From: Klebsiella pneumoniae
GTDB taxonomy: Bacteria > Pseudomonadota > Gammaproteobacteria > Pseudomonadales > Pseudohongiellaceae
Direction of reading: 5' to 3'
Assembly (NCBI GenBank): GCA_945869725.1
Contig: CAMBPO010000033.1
Span: 1 to 31,991, forward strand
DNA length: 31,991 nucleotides
Shown piece by piece: positions 18,183 to 25,924 of this stretch. Below the pieces are notes generated by a model. It saw only the letters and a list, made by a program, of their open reading frames with translations, was not told where the DNA came from and made no database searches. Made by a program: the position numbers and the translations under genes. The first letter of the stretch is position 1. The number at the start of each line of letters is the position of its first letter.

Positions 18183-20042
18183 ATGAACAATTCCTGCCCT
18201 GTGAACAGACCAAGAGTTCAATTTACCCGCCGCCTGCTGACCCGTGCGCTGCTGTGCCTTAGTACAGTAAGCCTGAGTACAGTAAGCCTGAGCAGCCATG
18301 CCCAGTCGCCCAATGCCTTTGGAACACCCACTGCCGACGTGCACTCGCCATCGGCGGCCGTCACGGCAGTGCCCGGTTCACGCGCACAAGGCTGGATGCT
18401 GCAGGGGCGCTCGGAAGTGCTGGCGCGCAACGGCGTGGTCGCCACCAGTGATCCGCTGGCGTCTCAGGCCGGTCTGGACATACTCAAAGGCGGCGGTAAC
18501 GCCATCGATGCCGCGGTGGCCGCAGCTGCGGTACTTGATGTGACCTCGCCCAACGACACCAGCATTGCCGGCGATCTGTTTGCGCTGATCTGGATTGCTA
18601 GTGAGCAGAAACTATACGCCATCAACGCCGCCGGGTTTGCGCCGTCAGGCTGGACGCCGGAGTATTTCCGCGACACGCTGGACGTCGAGCGGATACCGGG
18701 CACCGGTGTTAACGGCACCACCGTGCCCGGTGCGATTGCCGGTTATGAGGCGATGCTGGAACGCTTTGGTACGCTGGGTTTCCCGGAAACTCTGGAACGT
18801 GCCGCACAGATTGCCGAACAGGGCTGGGGGCTGACCGAGCGCCGCCATGCCGATCTGCTCAGCGCTCTGCAGCGCATCCGCAGTGATCAAGACAGCGTGG
18901 ATACGTTTCTGGTGAACAACGAACCACCGGCGCTGTACAGCATTATCCGTAATCCCGGCCTGGCCAATGCACTGCGCATGATTCAGCAGGGCGGCGCGGA
19001 TGCGGTTTACCGCGGCCCCATCGGTGAAGCCATTGTGGCCAAAATCCAGGCCTCCGGCGGCGTGATGACCATGGATGATCTGGCTGCTTTTGAAGCAGAG
19101 TGGATAGAGCCTATCACCACCAACTACCACGGTTACGATGTTCACCAGTTACCGCCCCCGGGCCAGGGTTTTGCGGCGTTGCAAATGCTGAATCTGCTGG
19201 AAGTCTGCGCTGTTGCCCACGATATCAATCTTGCTGACATGGGTCCCGCCAATGCCAATTACTGGCACTTCATGGTGGAAGCCAAAAAAATCGCCTACTC
19301 CGATCTGCTGGCCTACAACGCAGATCCGGATTTTGCCGAGATTCCCCTGGACCGCTTGCTGTCCAAGTCCTATGCCGCCGAGCAATGCGGGCGTATTGAT
19401 ATGAACCGTGCCACCGCGCCAGCCACCACCGGCGGCCTAGATGGCGGCACCATTTATCTGAGCACCGCTGACCGCTGGGGCAACATGGTGTCGCTGGTAC
19501 ACAGCGTATTCTCGGTGTACGGCAGCGGCGTGACGGTGGCACCGTATGGTTTCATTCTGCATAACCGCGGCGTCGGTTTTTCGCTGGAGGAAGGCCATCC
19601 CAATCTGGTTGCACCGCGCAAACGGCCATTCCACACCATCATTGCCGGGTTTGTGACACGCGATAATCAACCGGTCATGGCGTTTGGCAATATGGGTGGC
19701 AGCGTCCAGCCGGAAACGCATGCACAGCACATGGTGAACATGATTGATCACGGCATGAACGTGCAGATGAGCACCGACGTGGCGCGGTTTACCCATAACC
19801 AGAATCAGGATGTGTTGTCGCTGGAAGCTGAGTTGTACAACCTGGTGTCGTCCGCCCTGATCGCCAAGGGCCATGAAGTGCGCAGTGTGGATGGCGGCGC
19901 GGTGGGTGGTTACAACGCCATCCTGTTTGCATTGGATCCAAATCTGCCTAGGCCTGTGGAAGGCGATAACCTGTCTCCGGTAAATGGCGTATATCGCGCC
20001 GGCTCCGATCATCGTAAAGATGGACAGGCGGTGGGCTGGTAA
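18183..20042 (+). CDS. Gamma-glutamyltransferase-like Ntn hydrolase, exported
   Basis: A 619-residue exported member of the gamma-glutamyltranspeptidase superfamily. The signal peptide (about 1-41, ending near SHAQ) contains a 15-bp repeat. The large-subunit region shows VVATSDPLASQAGLDILKGG and GNAIDAAVAAAAVLDV. Autoprocessing should occur before Thr423 in LDGGTIYLST. The motif after the nucleophile (T-I-Y-L, then GNMVSLVHS, YGSGV and HNRG) and the later GNMGGSVQPETHAQ resemble the GGT-like branch with GDTVYL/MGG...QP motifs rather than classical glutathione-cleaving GGT, which has TTH. True gamma-glutamyl activity is therefore uncertain. ATG 18183 has GGAAG 8 bases upstream. The short-chain dehydrogenase gene follows after 27 bases and is probably co-transcribed. 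Confidence 0.86.
   Translation: MNNSCPVNRPRVQFTRRLLTRALLCLSTVSLSTVSLSSHAQSPNAFGTPTADVHSPSAAVTAVPGSRAQGWMLQGRSEVLARNGVVATSDPLASQAGLDILKGGGNAIDAAVAAAAVLDVTSPNDTSIAGDLFALIWIASEQKLYAINAAGFAPSGWTPEYFRDTLDVERIPGTGVNGTTVPGAIAGYEAMLERFGTLGFPETLERAAQIAEQGWGLTERRHADLLSALQRIRSDQDSVDTFLVNNEPPALYSIIRNPGLANALRMIQQGGADAVYRGPIGEAIVAKIQASGGVMTMDDLAAFEAEWIEPITTNYHGYDVHQLPPPGQGFAALQMLNLLEVCAVAHDINLADMGPANANYWHFMVEAKKIAYSDLLAYNADPDFAEIPLDRLLSKSYAAEQCGRIDMNRATAPATTGGLDGGTIYLSTADRWGNMVSLVHSVFSVYGSGVTVAPYGFILHNRGVGFSLEEGHPNLVAPRKRPFHTIIAGFVTRDNQPVMAFGNMGGSVQPETHAQHMVNMIDHGMNVQMSTDVARFTHNQNQDVLSLEAELYNLVSSALIAKGHEVRSVDGGAVGGYNAILFALDPNLPRPVEGDNLSPVNGVYRAGSDHRKDGQAVGW
18258..18296. repeat. 15-bp tandem repeat in the GGT-like signal peptide
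   Basis: CTTAGTACAGTAAGC (18258-18272) is followed by CTGAGTACAGTAAGC (18273-18287) and a partial third copy CTGAGCAGC. It encodes LSTVS, LSTVS, LSS, residues 26-38, in the end of the hydrophobic core and the cleavage region. Confidence 0.9.
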
Positions 20043-20069
20043 TATTTTGTTTTTTTTGAGGAGTCCGTC

Positions 20070-20864
20070 ATGTCAGGCCGTCTTGCCGTTATCACCGGTG
20101 CCACCAGTGGCATCGGCGCCGCCTACGCCGAAGCCTTTGCAAAGCAGGGTTATCATCTGATGCTGGCCGGACGTCGGGAAAGCGAACTCGGCCGTTTGGC
20201 CGATCGTTTGACAGAGCAATACGGCGTTAACGTGCAGTTGCAGATTGGCGACCTTGCCGACCATCATGACCTGCATGCGCTGGTGGATGCCGTGACGCTG
20301 TTACCCAAACTTGACGCGCTGGTCAATAATGCCGGCTACGGAGTGGATGGCCGCCTTGGTGATGTCGACTGGTCAGATCATCAGGCCTTGCTGGATGTTC
20401 ATGTACTCGCCACGACACAACTGACGCATGCCGCGCTGCCCAATCTGGTCAGAGCCAAAGGTATTCTCATTAATGTGGCGTCGGTTGCCAGCTGGATTCC
20501 CACCGGCAACAGCGCCTTGTACGGGCCCACCAAGGCTTTTATCCGCAGCCTCACGGAAAGTATAGGCCTGGCTTACCGGGCAGATGGTCTGAAAGCGTTG
20601 GCCTTGTGCCCTGGTTTCACCATCACCGATTTCCATTCCAGAATGGGGCTTGACCCCGAGACCTTCTACCAGAAAAAAGGTTTTGTGCGCGCCTGGACCG
20701 CCGATCAGGTGGTTGAGCAATCCTTTAAAGATCTCAGCAAGGGACGGCTGATTTCTGTGAAGGGCTGGAACTACAAGCTGCTGGTGTTTCTGGTGCGCCA
20801 CCTGCCCATGTCGTGGCTGTTTGCGGTGCTGGGCCGATCAAAGTCGGCGCGCTTTACCAAGTAA
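20070..20864 (+). CDS. Short-chain dehydrogenase/reductase
   Basis: A 264-residue cytosolic NAD(P)-dependent oxidoreductase of the classical SDR type. The Rossmann motif TGATSGIG is at residues 9-16, NNAGYG near residue 88, and the catalytic residues are S138, Y151 and K155 (YGPTK). The AGRR after the second beta strand (about residues 33-36) favours NADPH. PGFTITDFH follows the active site. GAGGAG lies 7-8 bases before ATG 20070. The gene lies 27 bases after the GGT-like gene. The C-terminus has a hydrophobic stretch (LLVFLVRHLPMSWLFAVL), which may associate with the membrane as in some lipid-modifying SDRs. Substrate unknown. Confidence 0.88.
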   Translation: MSGRLAVITGATSGIGAAYAEAFAKQGYHLMLAGRRESELGRLADRLTEQYGVNVQLQIGDLADHHDLHALVDAVTLLPKLDALVNNAGYGVDGRLGDVDWSDHQALLDVHVLATTQLTHAALPNLVRAKGILINVASVASWIPTGNSALYGPTKAFIRSLTESIGLAYRADGLKALALCPGFTITDFHSRMGLDPETFYQKKGFVRAWTADQVVEQSFKDLSKGRLISVKGWNYKLLVFLVRHLPMSWLFAVLGRSKSARFTK

Positions 20865-20920
20865 CAATGCTGCGCGGCGGCTTGAGCATCTGGCAGGTTT
20901 AGCCGTTAGCAGGTTCCGCT

Positions 20921-20944
20921 AGTTGCCATATCAGTTGCCATATC
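20921..20944. repeat. 12-bp tandem duplication across the SRPBCC stop codon
   Basis: AGTTGCCATATC occurs twice (20921-20932 and 20933-20944). Read on the minus strand, the gene ends TGA and the duplicated unit supplies a second in-frame TGA four codons later, then a TAG. Confidence 0.88.
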
Positions 20945-21335
20945 ATTTGCCGGTTGTAGTCAGTTTGCTGAGCGCATCCAGCGCGCTTTGCATGCCGCCC
21001 TCGATCAAGGGCTGCAAGGCATCAGGCTCGATTTGTGTGCTCCAACGCAGTTCGCAACTCTGCTGATCAAGCGCCAGTACCTGCAGGCTAGCCTTGTGCA
21101 GCGCGACAGCCGGCCGGTTGATCAGACCATATTCCAGCAACATGGCATCGGCATCGCGCTTCATAATACGCTCCTGCACGGTGCCTACTCCGGCCATTTC
21201 CATGCTGCGGACATCACCGTCCAGCGTACAGGAGGTGATAACGGGAACCCAATCGATGCGGGTAACATTGCCAACAATGGCCCACAGGTCGGCGGCAGGT
21301 ACAGGGAATTGCAGGTGTTTGGTGACAGTAGCCAT
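20943..21335 (-). CDS. SRPBCC (polyketide cyclase/START-like) family protein
   Basis: A 130-residue cytosolic protein with the look of the SRPBCC ligand-binding fold: an opening ATVTKHLQFPVPAADLWAIVGN strand-helix, IDWVPVITSC, GVGTVQERI, and a long C-terminal helix (IEGGMQSALDALSKL). Such proteins bind small hydrophobic molecules or act as cyclases, dehydratases or lipid carriers; the ligand cannot be predicted. ATG 21335 is used because the domain begins there and GGAGA lies about 9 bases upstream; an in-frame ATG at 21452 would add 39 residues without similarity. It is convergent with the SDR gene and divergent from the FG-GAP gene. Confidence 0.75.
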   Translation of the reverse strand: MATVTKHLQFPVPAADLWAIVGNVTRIDWVPVITSCTLDGDVRSMEMAGVGTVQERIMKRDADAMLLEYGLINRPAVALHKASLQVLALDQQSCELRWSTQIEPDALQPLIEGGMQSALDALSKLTTTGK

Positions 21336-21507
21336 GCGAGAAGGTCTCCTTTTTTTTGGGAGTATTCTGGCAGAGTGGATTTGATGTGAGAAGTGCGGAT
21401 ATTGCTTTTGCAGGTAACTTGTTCTGCAGCGGATTGGTCTGCCATCATGCAAGCCTCATAACAGGTTATGGAATCAACACGGTGCTGCGCACCCGGTGAG
21501 GACATTC

Positions 21508-22974
21508 ATGCAACGATCCCGAGATTTTATCCGCCGCTCATTGCTGGTACTGGCGAGTGCCGCGGGGTGTTCCAATCTGCTGGCCCAAGGCGTCGGCGAC
21601 CAACTCACCGACGCGACCACCAACAACGGCCGCTACATTAGCTGGCAAGAACATCTGGTGGATGACGCCGAGATTCTGGACTTTGTGCTCAGCGGTGGTG
21701 ATGGTCTGGTAATGACCGATATCAACAACGACGGGTTTGTCGACATTGTGTCGGTGCACGAATCCGATTCCAGTTACGACTCCGCTAATTTTACGCCGGG
21801 CTTTGAAGCACCGCCCGAAGGTCATATCCGCATCGCCTTTGGCAGCGCCGATCCAACACAGTGGCACAACATCACCGTCGCCGAAGGGCTGGATGCTGCC
21901 GCGCCTGAAGATGCTGCGGTCGCCGATGTGAACGGCGACGGGTTTATGGATATTCTGATCGCTGCCGAGTTGTCGCATGTGCTGTATTTGCAAAACCCAG
22001 GGCTACAAAACCCAGGCCCCGATGCCCGTAATACCGAATGGCCACGCCTGAAGCTGCCAATGACCGAAGGCCGCGGCAGTTATATCCGCGTGTTTGCGGC
22101 TGACCTCGATGGTGACGGTGTGCCCGAAGTGATTGCTCCCAACAAAGGTGCGCAGATCCCCGGACCAGAAGATTTTGCGGTATCTAATCCGGTGTCTATC
22201 TTCAAGGTGTCGGGTGACCCTTTAAATGGCGACAACTGGCAAGAGATAGAACTGGGTCGTTACAGTATTCCGCAAAATTCTGAACCGGTTGATCTGGATG
22301 GTGACGGCGACATCGACATTGTCATCGGCACGCGAGGCGAAGACCGGCTGGTGTGGTTCGATAACCCCGGTGATGGGACGCTGAATTTTATCGAGCGTGC
22401 CATTGGTATTAACGGCGCACGCATGGCGGGATTTAATCTGGAATACGCCGACCTCAACGCTGATGGTCGTCTCGATATCATCGGTGCTGGTGTTGGGCCG
22501 GTTGGCAACGGCCTGGTGTGGATAGAACAACCGGCCCGCAAGGGTGACGCCTGGAATGCGCGTTATATCGGCACGTTTGCGCCGGATAGCATTACCGGAC
22601 TGGAAACCGCAGACATCAACGGCGACGGCCATGTGGACATCTTTGTTGGTAGCTACAGCCGTGGTGAGCGCGAATCCGACGATGCCAATGCACAGCTCAC
22701 CGACCCGCTGGGGCGGCTGGGCTGGTTCCAGAATCCGGGCGTCTCTGGCGCTGAGTGGATTCGCCACGATGTGTCACGCCGCAAGCGCGGCATGTTTGAC
22801 AAGTTTATCGCCCATGACATGGATGGGGATGGTGATGTCGATTTTGTCGGCACGCGTGGTAACAGCTATCCCTACGACGGGGTGTTCTGGCTGGAGCAGG
22901 TGAGGTCATCTGCGCCGGTGCAGCGGTTTACCAAAGCAAGGGCGCTGGACAGTGATGAGGTGGGTTTGCCATAA
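21508..22974 (+). CDS. Exported FG-GAP/VCBS repeat protein, seven calcium-loop motifs
   Basis: A 488-residue exported protein built of FG-GAP/VCBS-like repeats. Seven calcium-loop motifs of the D-x-[DN]-x-D-G type begin near residues 71 (DINNDG), 140 (DVNGDG), 199 (DLDGDG), 262 (DLDGDG), 315 (DLNADG), 369 (DINGDG) and 437 (DMDGDG). Seven blades suit a complete beta-propeller as in integrin-alpha heads, so the protein may be one closed domain. Many repeats carry WFxNPG-like strands. The signal peptide (about 1-27) has an arginine pair, FIRRSLLVLA, which could be Tat or Sec. ATG 21508 has GAGGA 7 bases upstream and is preferred to GTG 21496. The role, possibly surface or periplasmic binding, is unknown. 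Confidence 0.82.
   Translation: MQRSRDFIRRSLLVLASAAGCSNLLAQGVGDQLTDATTNNGRYISWQEHLVDDAEILDFVLSGGDGLVMTDINNDGFVDIVSVHESDSSYDSANFTPGFEAPPEGHIRIAFGSADPTQWHNITVAEGLDAAAPEDAAVADVNGDGFMDILIAAELSHVLYLQNPGLQNPGPDARNTEWPRLKLPMTEGRGSYIRVFAADLDGDGVPEVIAPNKGAQIPGPEDFAVSNPVSIFKVSGDPLNGDNWQEIELGRYSIPQNSEPVDLDGDGDIDIVIGTRGEDRLVWFDNPGDGTLNFIERAIGINGARMAGFNLEYADLNADGRLDIIGAGVGPVGNGLVWIEQPARKGDAWNARYIGTFAPDSITGLETADINGDGHVDIFVGSYSRGERESDDANAQLTDPLGRLGWFQNPGVSGAEWIRHDVSRRKRGMFDKFIAHDMDGDGDVDFVGTRGNSYPYDGVFWLEQVRSSAPVQRFTKARALDSDEVGLP
21991..22020. repeat. In-frame 15-bp tandem duplication in the FG-GAP gene
   Basis: CAAAACCCAGGGCTA (21991-22005) is followed by CAAAACCCAGGCCCC (22006-22020). It duplicates the pentapeptide LQNPG between the second and third calcium loops. 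Confidence 0.85.
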
Positions 22975-23029
22975 GTGTGTAGCGAGCGTGAGCGCGTCTA
23001 CCTGTTCACATCGTCAAGGTAAACCTCAC

Positions 23030-23350
23030 TCATAATTCGTTGTGTTTTTTAGCGCTGCCCCGGGATTTTTCCACCGGGTACTTCTGTTCATTCACGCGGA
23101 TTTTTGCCATCACAATGTCTTTGACATCCAGCTGGCAGGCATCGGCAAGCAGAAAGGCATACGCAAACACATCGGCCAGCTCTTCTTTGATTTTTGACAG
23201 ATCAGCGTCGCCGGGTTGCTTCCATAAAAACGCTTCCAGCAACTCGGCGGCTTCAATGCTCAGCGCTATCGACAGGTCTTTGGGGTTGTGAAATTGTTGC
23301 CAGTCGCGCTCGTCGCGGAACTTCTTCAGGGCATCTACGATTTCGTTCAT
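23030..23350 (-). CDS. MazG-like nucleotide pyrophosphohydrolase (dCTPase-type)
   Basis: A 106-residue all-helical protein of the MazG-related NTP pyrophosphohydrolase superfamily, close to small single-domain dCTP pyrophosphatase-like members. It shows the paired acidic metal-binding motifs: IEAAELLE (E33, E36) and KEELADVF (E56, E57, D60). HNPKDLSIAL before the first motif and LADACQLD after the second are typical. Such enzymes hydrolyse (d)NTPs to monophosphate and pyrophosphate and are used for nucleotide-pool cleaning. I see no good ribosome-binding site before ATG 23350. It is convergent with the FG-GAP gene and divergent from the SOUL gene, so it is probably a single-gene unit. No toxin gene is beside it. 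Confidence 0.87.
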   Translation of the reverse strand: MNEIVDALKKFRDERDWQQFHNPKDLSIALSIEAAELLEAFLWKQPGDADLSKIKEELADVFAYAFLLADACQLDVKDIVMAKIRVNEQKYPVEKSRGSAKKHNEL

Positions 23351-23483
23351 GGGGTTTGTCTGTCTTGTTGCGAACGGTTGATGAAATAACAGCAGCGTAT
23401 GATTTCACGGTCATACGGGGCAGGCAACATCCGTCACCTCATTCAAAACGTATCAGTGAAAACATTTTCTGAGAGTTAAACTG

Positions 23484-24116
23484 ATGAACAAACATATCTA
23501 CCGTGGCCTGCTGGCCTTGATGCTGATTGTTAACGGGACAAACGTAATGGCCATTGAAGAACCCAAGTATGACGTGGTCATGCAGGTCGGTGACATTGAA
23601 TACCGTTTATACCAACCCTATCTGCTGGCTGAGACACTGGTGGCGGGGGAGGGTAGTCAGCAACGCGCTGCCAACACCGGCTTCCGGCGGCTGTTTGGTT
23701 ATATCTCCGGTGACAATGCGGTGCAGAGCAAAATCGCCATGACCGCGCCTGTGCAGCAGCAAGCAGTGTCGCAAAAGATCGCCATGACGGCGCCCGTGCA
23801 ACAGACGCCTTCTGATGAAGGTTGGTTGATTGCGTTTGTGGTGCCCAGTGAGTTTGACGTAGACACCGTGCCGCAGCCCACCAATCCTGAAGTATCGATT
23901 CGGTTGGTGCCTGAGCAGTTGATGGCGGTGCTCACTTATTCCGGGCGTTGGACAGAGAATAATCAGCAGGAGCACAAACAGGCACTGATGGCCGCGCTGT
24001 CGGCGGCGGGTGTTGAGATGATCGGCGAGCCAGTCTCTGCGGCCTACAACTCGCCATTTTCATTGCCATTTATGCGTCGTAATGAAGTGATGGTGGAAGT
24101 GGCAAAGGCGCCCTGA
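23484..24116 (+). CDS. SOUL haem-binding family protein, exported
   Basis: A 210-residue protein of the SOUL/HBP family with a Sec signal peptide (about 1-23, cleavage near VMA). It has [19 protein letters not shown] at the mature N-terminus, then the family motif KIAMTAPV twice (residues 83-90 and 98-105), [15 protein letters not shown] and, at the end, [19 protein letters not shown]. Bacterial SOUL proteins are thought to bind haem or related tetrapyrroles; function is poorly established. The double KIAMTAPV is common in this family and is not taken as a recent duplication. GAGAG lies about 8 bases before ATG 23484. Convergent with the gene at 24141. Confidence 0.88.
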   Translation: MNKHIYRGLLALMLIVNGTNVMAIEEPKYDVVMQVGDIEYRLYQPYLLAETLVAGEGSQQRAANTGFRRLFGYISGDNAVQSKIAMTAPVQQQAVSQKIAMTAPVQQTPSDEGWLIAFVVPSEFDVDTVPQPTNPEVSIRLVPEQLMAVLTYSGRWTENNQQEHKQALMAALSAAGVEMIGEPVSAAYNSPFSLPFMRRNEVMVEVAKAP

Positions 24117-24140
24117 TACGCGCGCCCCGTATAACACATA

Positions 24141-25181
24141 TCACTGCCCCGCCTGCTCCGCCTCCAGCCTTCGCGCACCCGCCAGAATGCCGGGCATTGC
24201 ATAGTTGCCCTCGTGGCAGGCGTATTCATACATCTGGCCATCGCCAGCGTGAAAGCTCAGCTCGGCCGTCCACGGCTGTGAGTACAGATTGGCATCCTCG
24301 ACCGTGAACTGATACACGATTTCGGTATCGGAGTAACGGCTAAAACGCTCGGTTATCTTGCCAGTGGCGGTGATAGGCACGGAACTTTGCGCCATCTGCT
24401 GTGGATTGATGTTGATGGTTTCTACCACCAGTTCGCCGTTTTCATACCAGCCGCGTGAGTCACCAAACCACTGCTGCAAGGCAGCCGGCCGCAGATTGGC
24501 GCGGGCCTCGGCGGCGTTGGCGTAGATGGGCACAATGCGCGCGTCGTGCACCATCTCCACTTCGATCACCACGTAATCATCCGTCTGCACAAAGCGGTAA
24601 GTGCTGTTGTACAGCGTGCCCATCATGCCCGGGCCGGCGGTATTGCCAAAACCCAGCAGGCAGCGCTCGGCCAGCGGCATGGCCTCCGGGCCGGACATGT
24701 CGCCCACTCCGGTGGCATAACGCACACCAAAGTTGCGTCGCTCAAAATCTGCGGTGGGTGATGCCAGATGCGGAATCTGGCCATTCTCAGGGACGATGAT
24801 GTAAGAGCTGCGGTACTCGCCTTTGACCCGCGCCAGCGCAGAACCCGGGTCAATCCAGAAGTCGTTGTAGGCGCGTAGCCCGAAGTCATCACCGCCCGCC
24901 GCAGGAGGCGCGACCGTATCTGTAGTCTCGGTGGCTGCTTCGAACTCACCGACCGGCAACCCGGCAACGCTGGTGTTGGCGATGATCTGTTGTGCTTCAG
25001 CGGCGGAGACAATCAGTTTGTCCACGTTGGCGGGGCGCGTCATGCGGGTGAGTGCGGCATTGGTCCACACGCCGGTGAGCTCGGGCCTTTCACTTGTCTG
25101 TGCCCAGCTTGACAGGCTTCCGAATGTTAACGTAGCGGCAATCGTTGATGACGTAACAATACGCAAGCGGAGTGGCAGCAT
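24141..25181 (-). CDS. Exported protein of unknown function (YACHEGNY family, copy 2)
   Basis: A 346-residue exported protein homologous to the product of 869-1927. Shared landmarks in the same order: P-E-L-T-G-V-W-T-N near the mature start, YNDFWIDPGS, NGQIPHL, AERCLLGF, VEMVHDARIVPI, a WFGDSRGWYENGELVVET segment, QPWTAEL, and YEYACHEGNYAMPGILAGARRLE. The signal peptide covers about residues 1-27 (SSWAQ). ATG 25181 has AGGAG 7 bases upstream; an in-frame ATG at 25283 is too far from the signal peptide. The function is unknown; conserved Trp, Cys and His residues in the C-terminal motif would be worth attention. Divergent from the gene at 25331 across about 150 bases. Confidence 0.8.
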   Translation of the reverse strand: MLPLRLRIVTSSTIAATLTFGSLSSWAQTSERPELTGVWTNAALTRMTRPANVDKLIVSAAEAQQIIANTSVAGLPVGEFEAATETTDTVAPPAAGGDDFGLRAYNDFWIDPGSALARVKGEYRSSYIIVPENGQIPHLASPTADFERRNFGVRYATGVGDMSGPEAMPLAERCLLGFGNTAGPGMMGTLYNSTYRFVQTDDYVVIEVEMVHDARIVPIYANAAEARANLRPAALQQWFGDSRGWYENGELVVETININPQQMAQSSVPITATGKITERFSRYSDTEIVYQFTVEDANLYSQPWTAELSFHAGDGQMYEYACHEGNYAMPGILAGARRLEAEQAGQ

Positions 25182-25304
25182 GGTGGTTCTCCTGATGGTT
25201 ATTATGTTTTGGAGTTTTGTGCGTTGTACACGCCAGAATGTATCTTTACCAGAGGGGTAGTGTAAAGTTAAGAAAAATGTCAACGCCCGACCGGCTCATC
25301 CTTT

Positions 25305-25332
25305 GTGTGTGCAGATATGTGTGTGCAGATAT
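25305..25332. repeat. 14-bp tandem duplication at the start of the 25331 gene
   Basis: GTGTGTGCAGATAT occurs at 25305-25318 and again at 25319-25332. The end of the second copy contributes the first two bases of the likely start codon ATG 25331; the first copy yields an equivalent ATG at 25317 that is out of frame. No clear ribosome-binding site is present here. Confidence 0.88.
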
Positions 25333-25924
25333 GAACATCATGACCTGGATTGATTCAAAGCGCCGTTTACGGTTGCTCAGCCAGACGACCTGTATCGTGT
25401 TGTTTGTGTGCTGTGCTTCGATGGTCCGTGCTCAAACCGATCAGGCGCAGCCAGCGGTGATTGACGAAATTCTGGTCACTGAAACTCGCAGCCCGCGTTT
25501 GTGGCGCTTGAATATCGAGCGAGCGGAGGATGATGTATATCAGTTGTTCAATAGACTGGTGGACAGCGATGACTACAAGGTGGAATGCCGTCGTGAGGGC
25601 AATACTCAAAGCCGTATCCTGGTGCGAAGCTGTGAGCCGGTATTTGTCAGCAAGCGCCGCGCGTTAAACACCCGCAACGTGATTGTCGACTGGCGCTCAG
25701 ACGAAGAAGATCCTGTACGCGGTATGGAAAATGCCATCAACAATAAACATGTCACCGACAGTGAGCTGCAACACGAATTGGCCGGTAAATATGAAGAAAT
25801 GAATCAAGCGATGCTGCAGCTGGCTCTTGAAAACCCTGACCTGAAGCGTGCCCTCGAACGACTTGCCGCATTGCGCGCTGCTTATCTTGAACACGGAACC
25901 CAACACGGAACCCAACATGAATAA
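25331..25924 (+). CDS. Exported protein of unknown function, coiled C-terminus
   Basis: A 197-residue protein with a Sec signal peptide (about 1-36, ending MVRAQ). The mature part contains DDVYQLFNRLVDSDDYKVEC, then RILVRSCEPVF: a conserved-looking YxxFN...DDY.V.C...C.P.F arrangement seen in exported hypotheticals of marine gammaproteobacteria, as far as I recall. The last third is rich in Glu, Gln and Leu and probably helical or coiled coil (LAGKYEEMNQAMLQLALENP). No function is known to me. The start is uncertain: ATG 25331 and 25340 both precede the signal peptide, and ATG 25277 would add 18 residues. It ends with a 12-bp repeat encoding HGTQHGTQ and overlaps the next gene by 8 bases. Confidence 0.68.
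   Translation: MNIMTWIDSKRRLRLLSQTTCIVLFVCCASMVRAQTDQAQPAVIDEILVTETRSPRLWRLNIERAEDDVYQLFNRLVDSDDYKVECRREGNTQSRILVRSCEPVFVSKRRALNTRNVIVDWRSDEEDPVRGMENAINNKHVTDSELQHELAGKYEEMNQAMLQLALENPDLKRALERLAALRAAYLEHGTQHGTQHE
25892..25915. repeat. 12-bp tandem duplication at an overlapping gene junction
   Basis: CACGGAACCCAA occurs at 25892-25903 and 25904-25915. It encodes the C-terminal HGTQ HGTQ of the upstream gene, and its GGA lies about 8 bases before the ATG (25917) of the downstream gene, so the repeat may also supply the ribosome-binding site. Confidence 0.88.

Noticed and set aside
22988..23029. Possible bidirectional hairpin (GTGAG...CTCAC with inner TACC...GGTA) between the FG-GAP and MazG-like genes
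   Set aside because: The stem is interrupted and weak and lacks a T-run, so I cannot support a terminator.
23730..23807. Duplicated [10 protein letters not shown] in the SOUL protein, period 45 bp
   Set aside because: Double KIAMTAPV motifs are usual in bacterial SOUL proteins and the copies differ at synonymous sites, so this is an old family feature, not part of the local tandem-repeat set.
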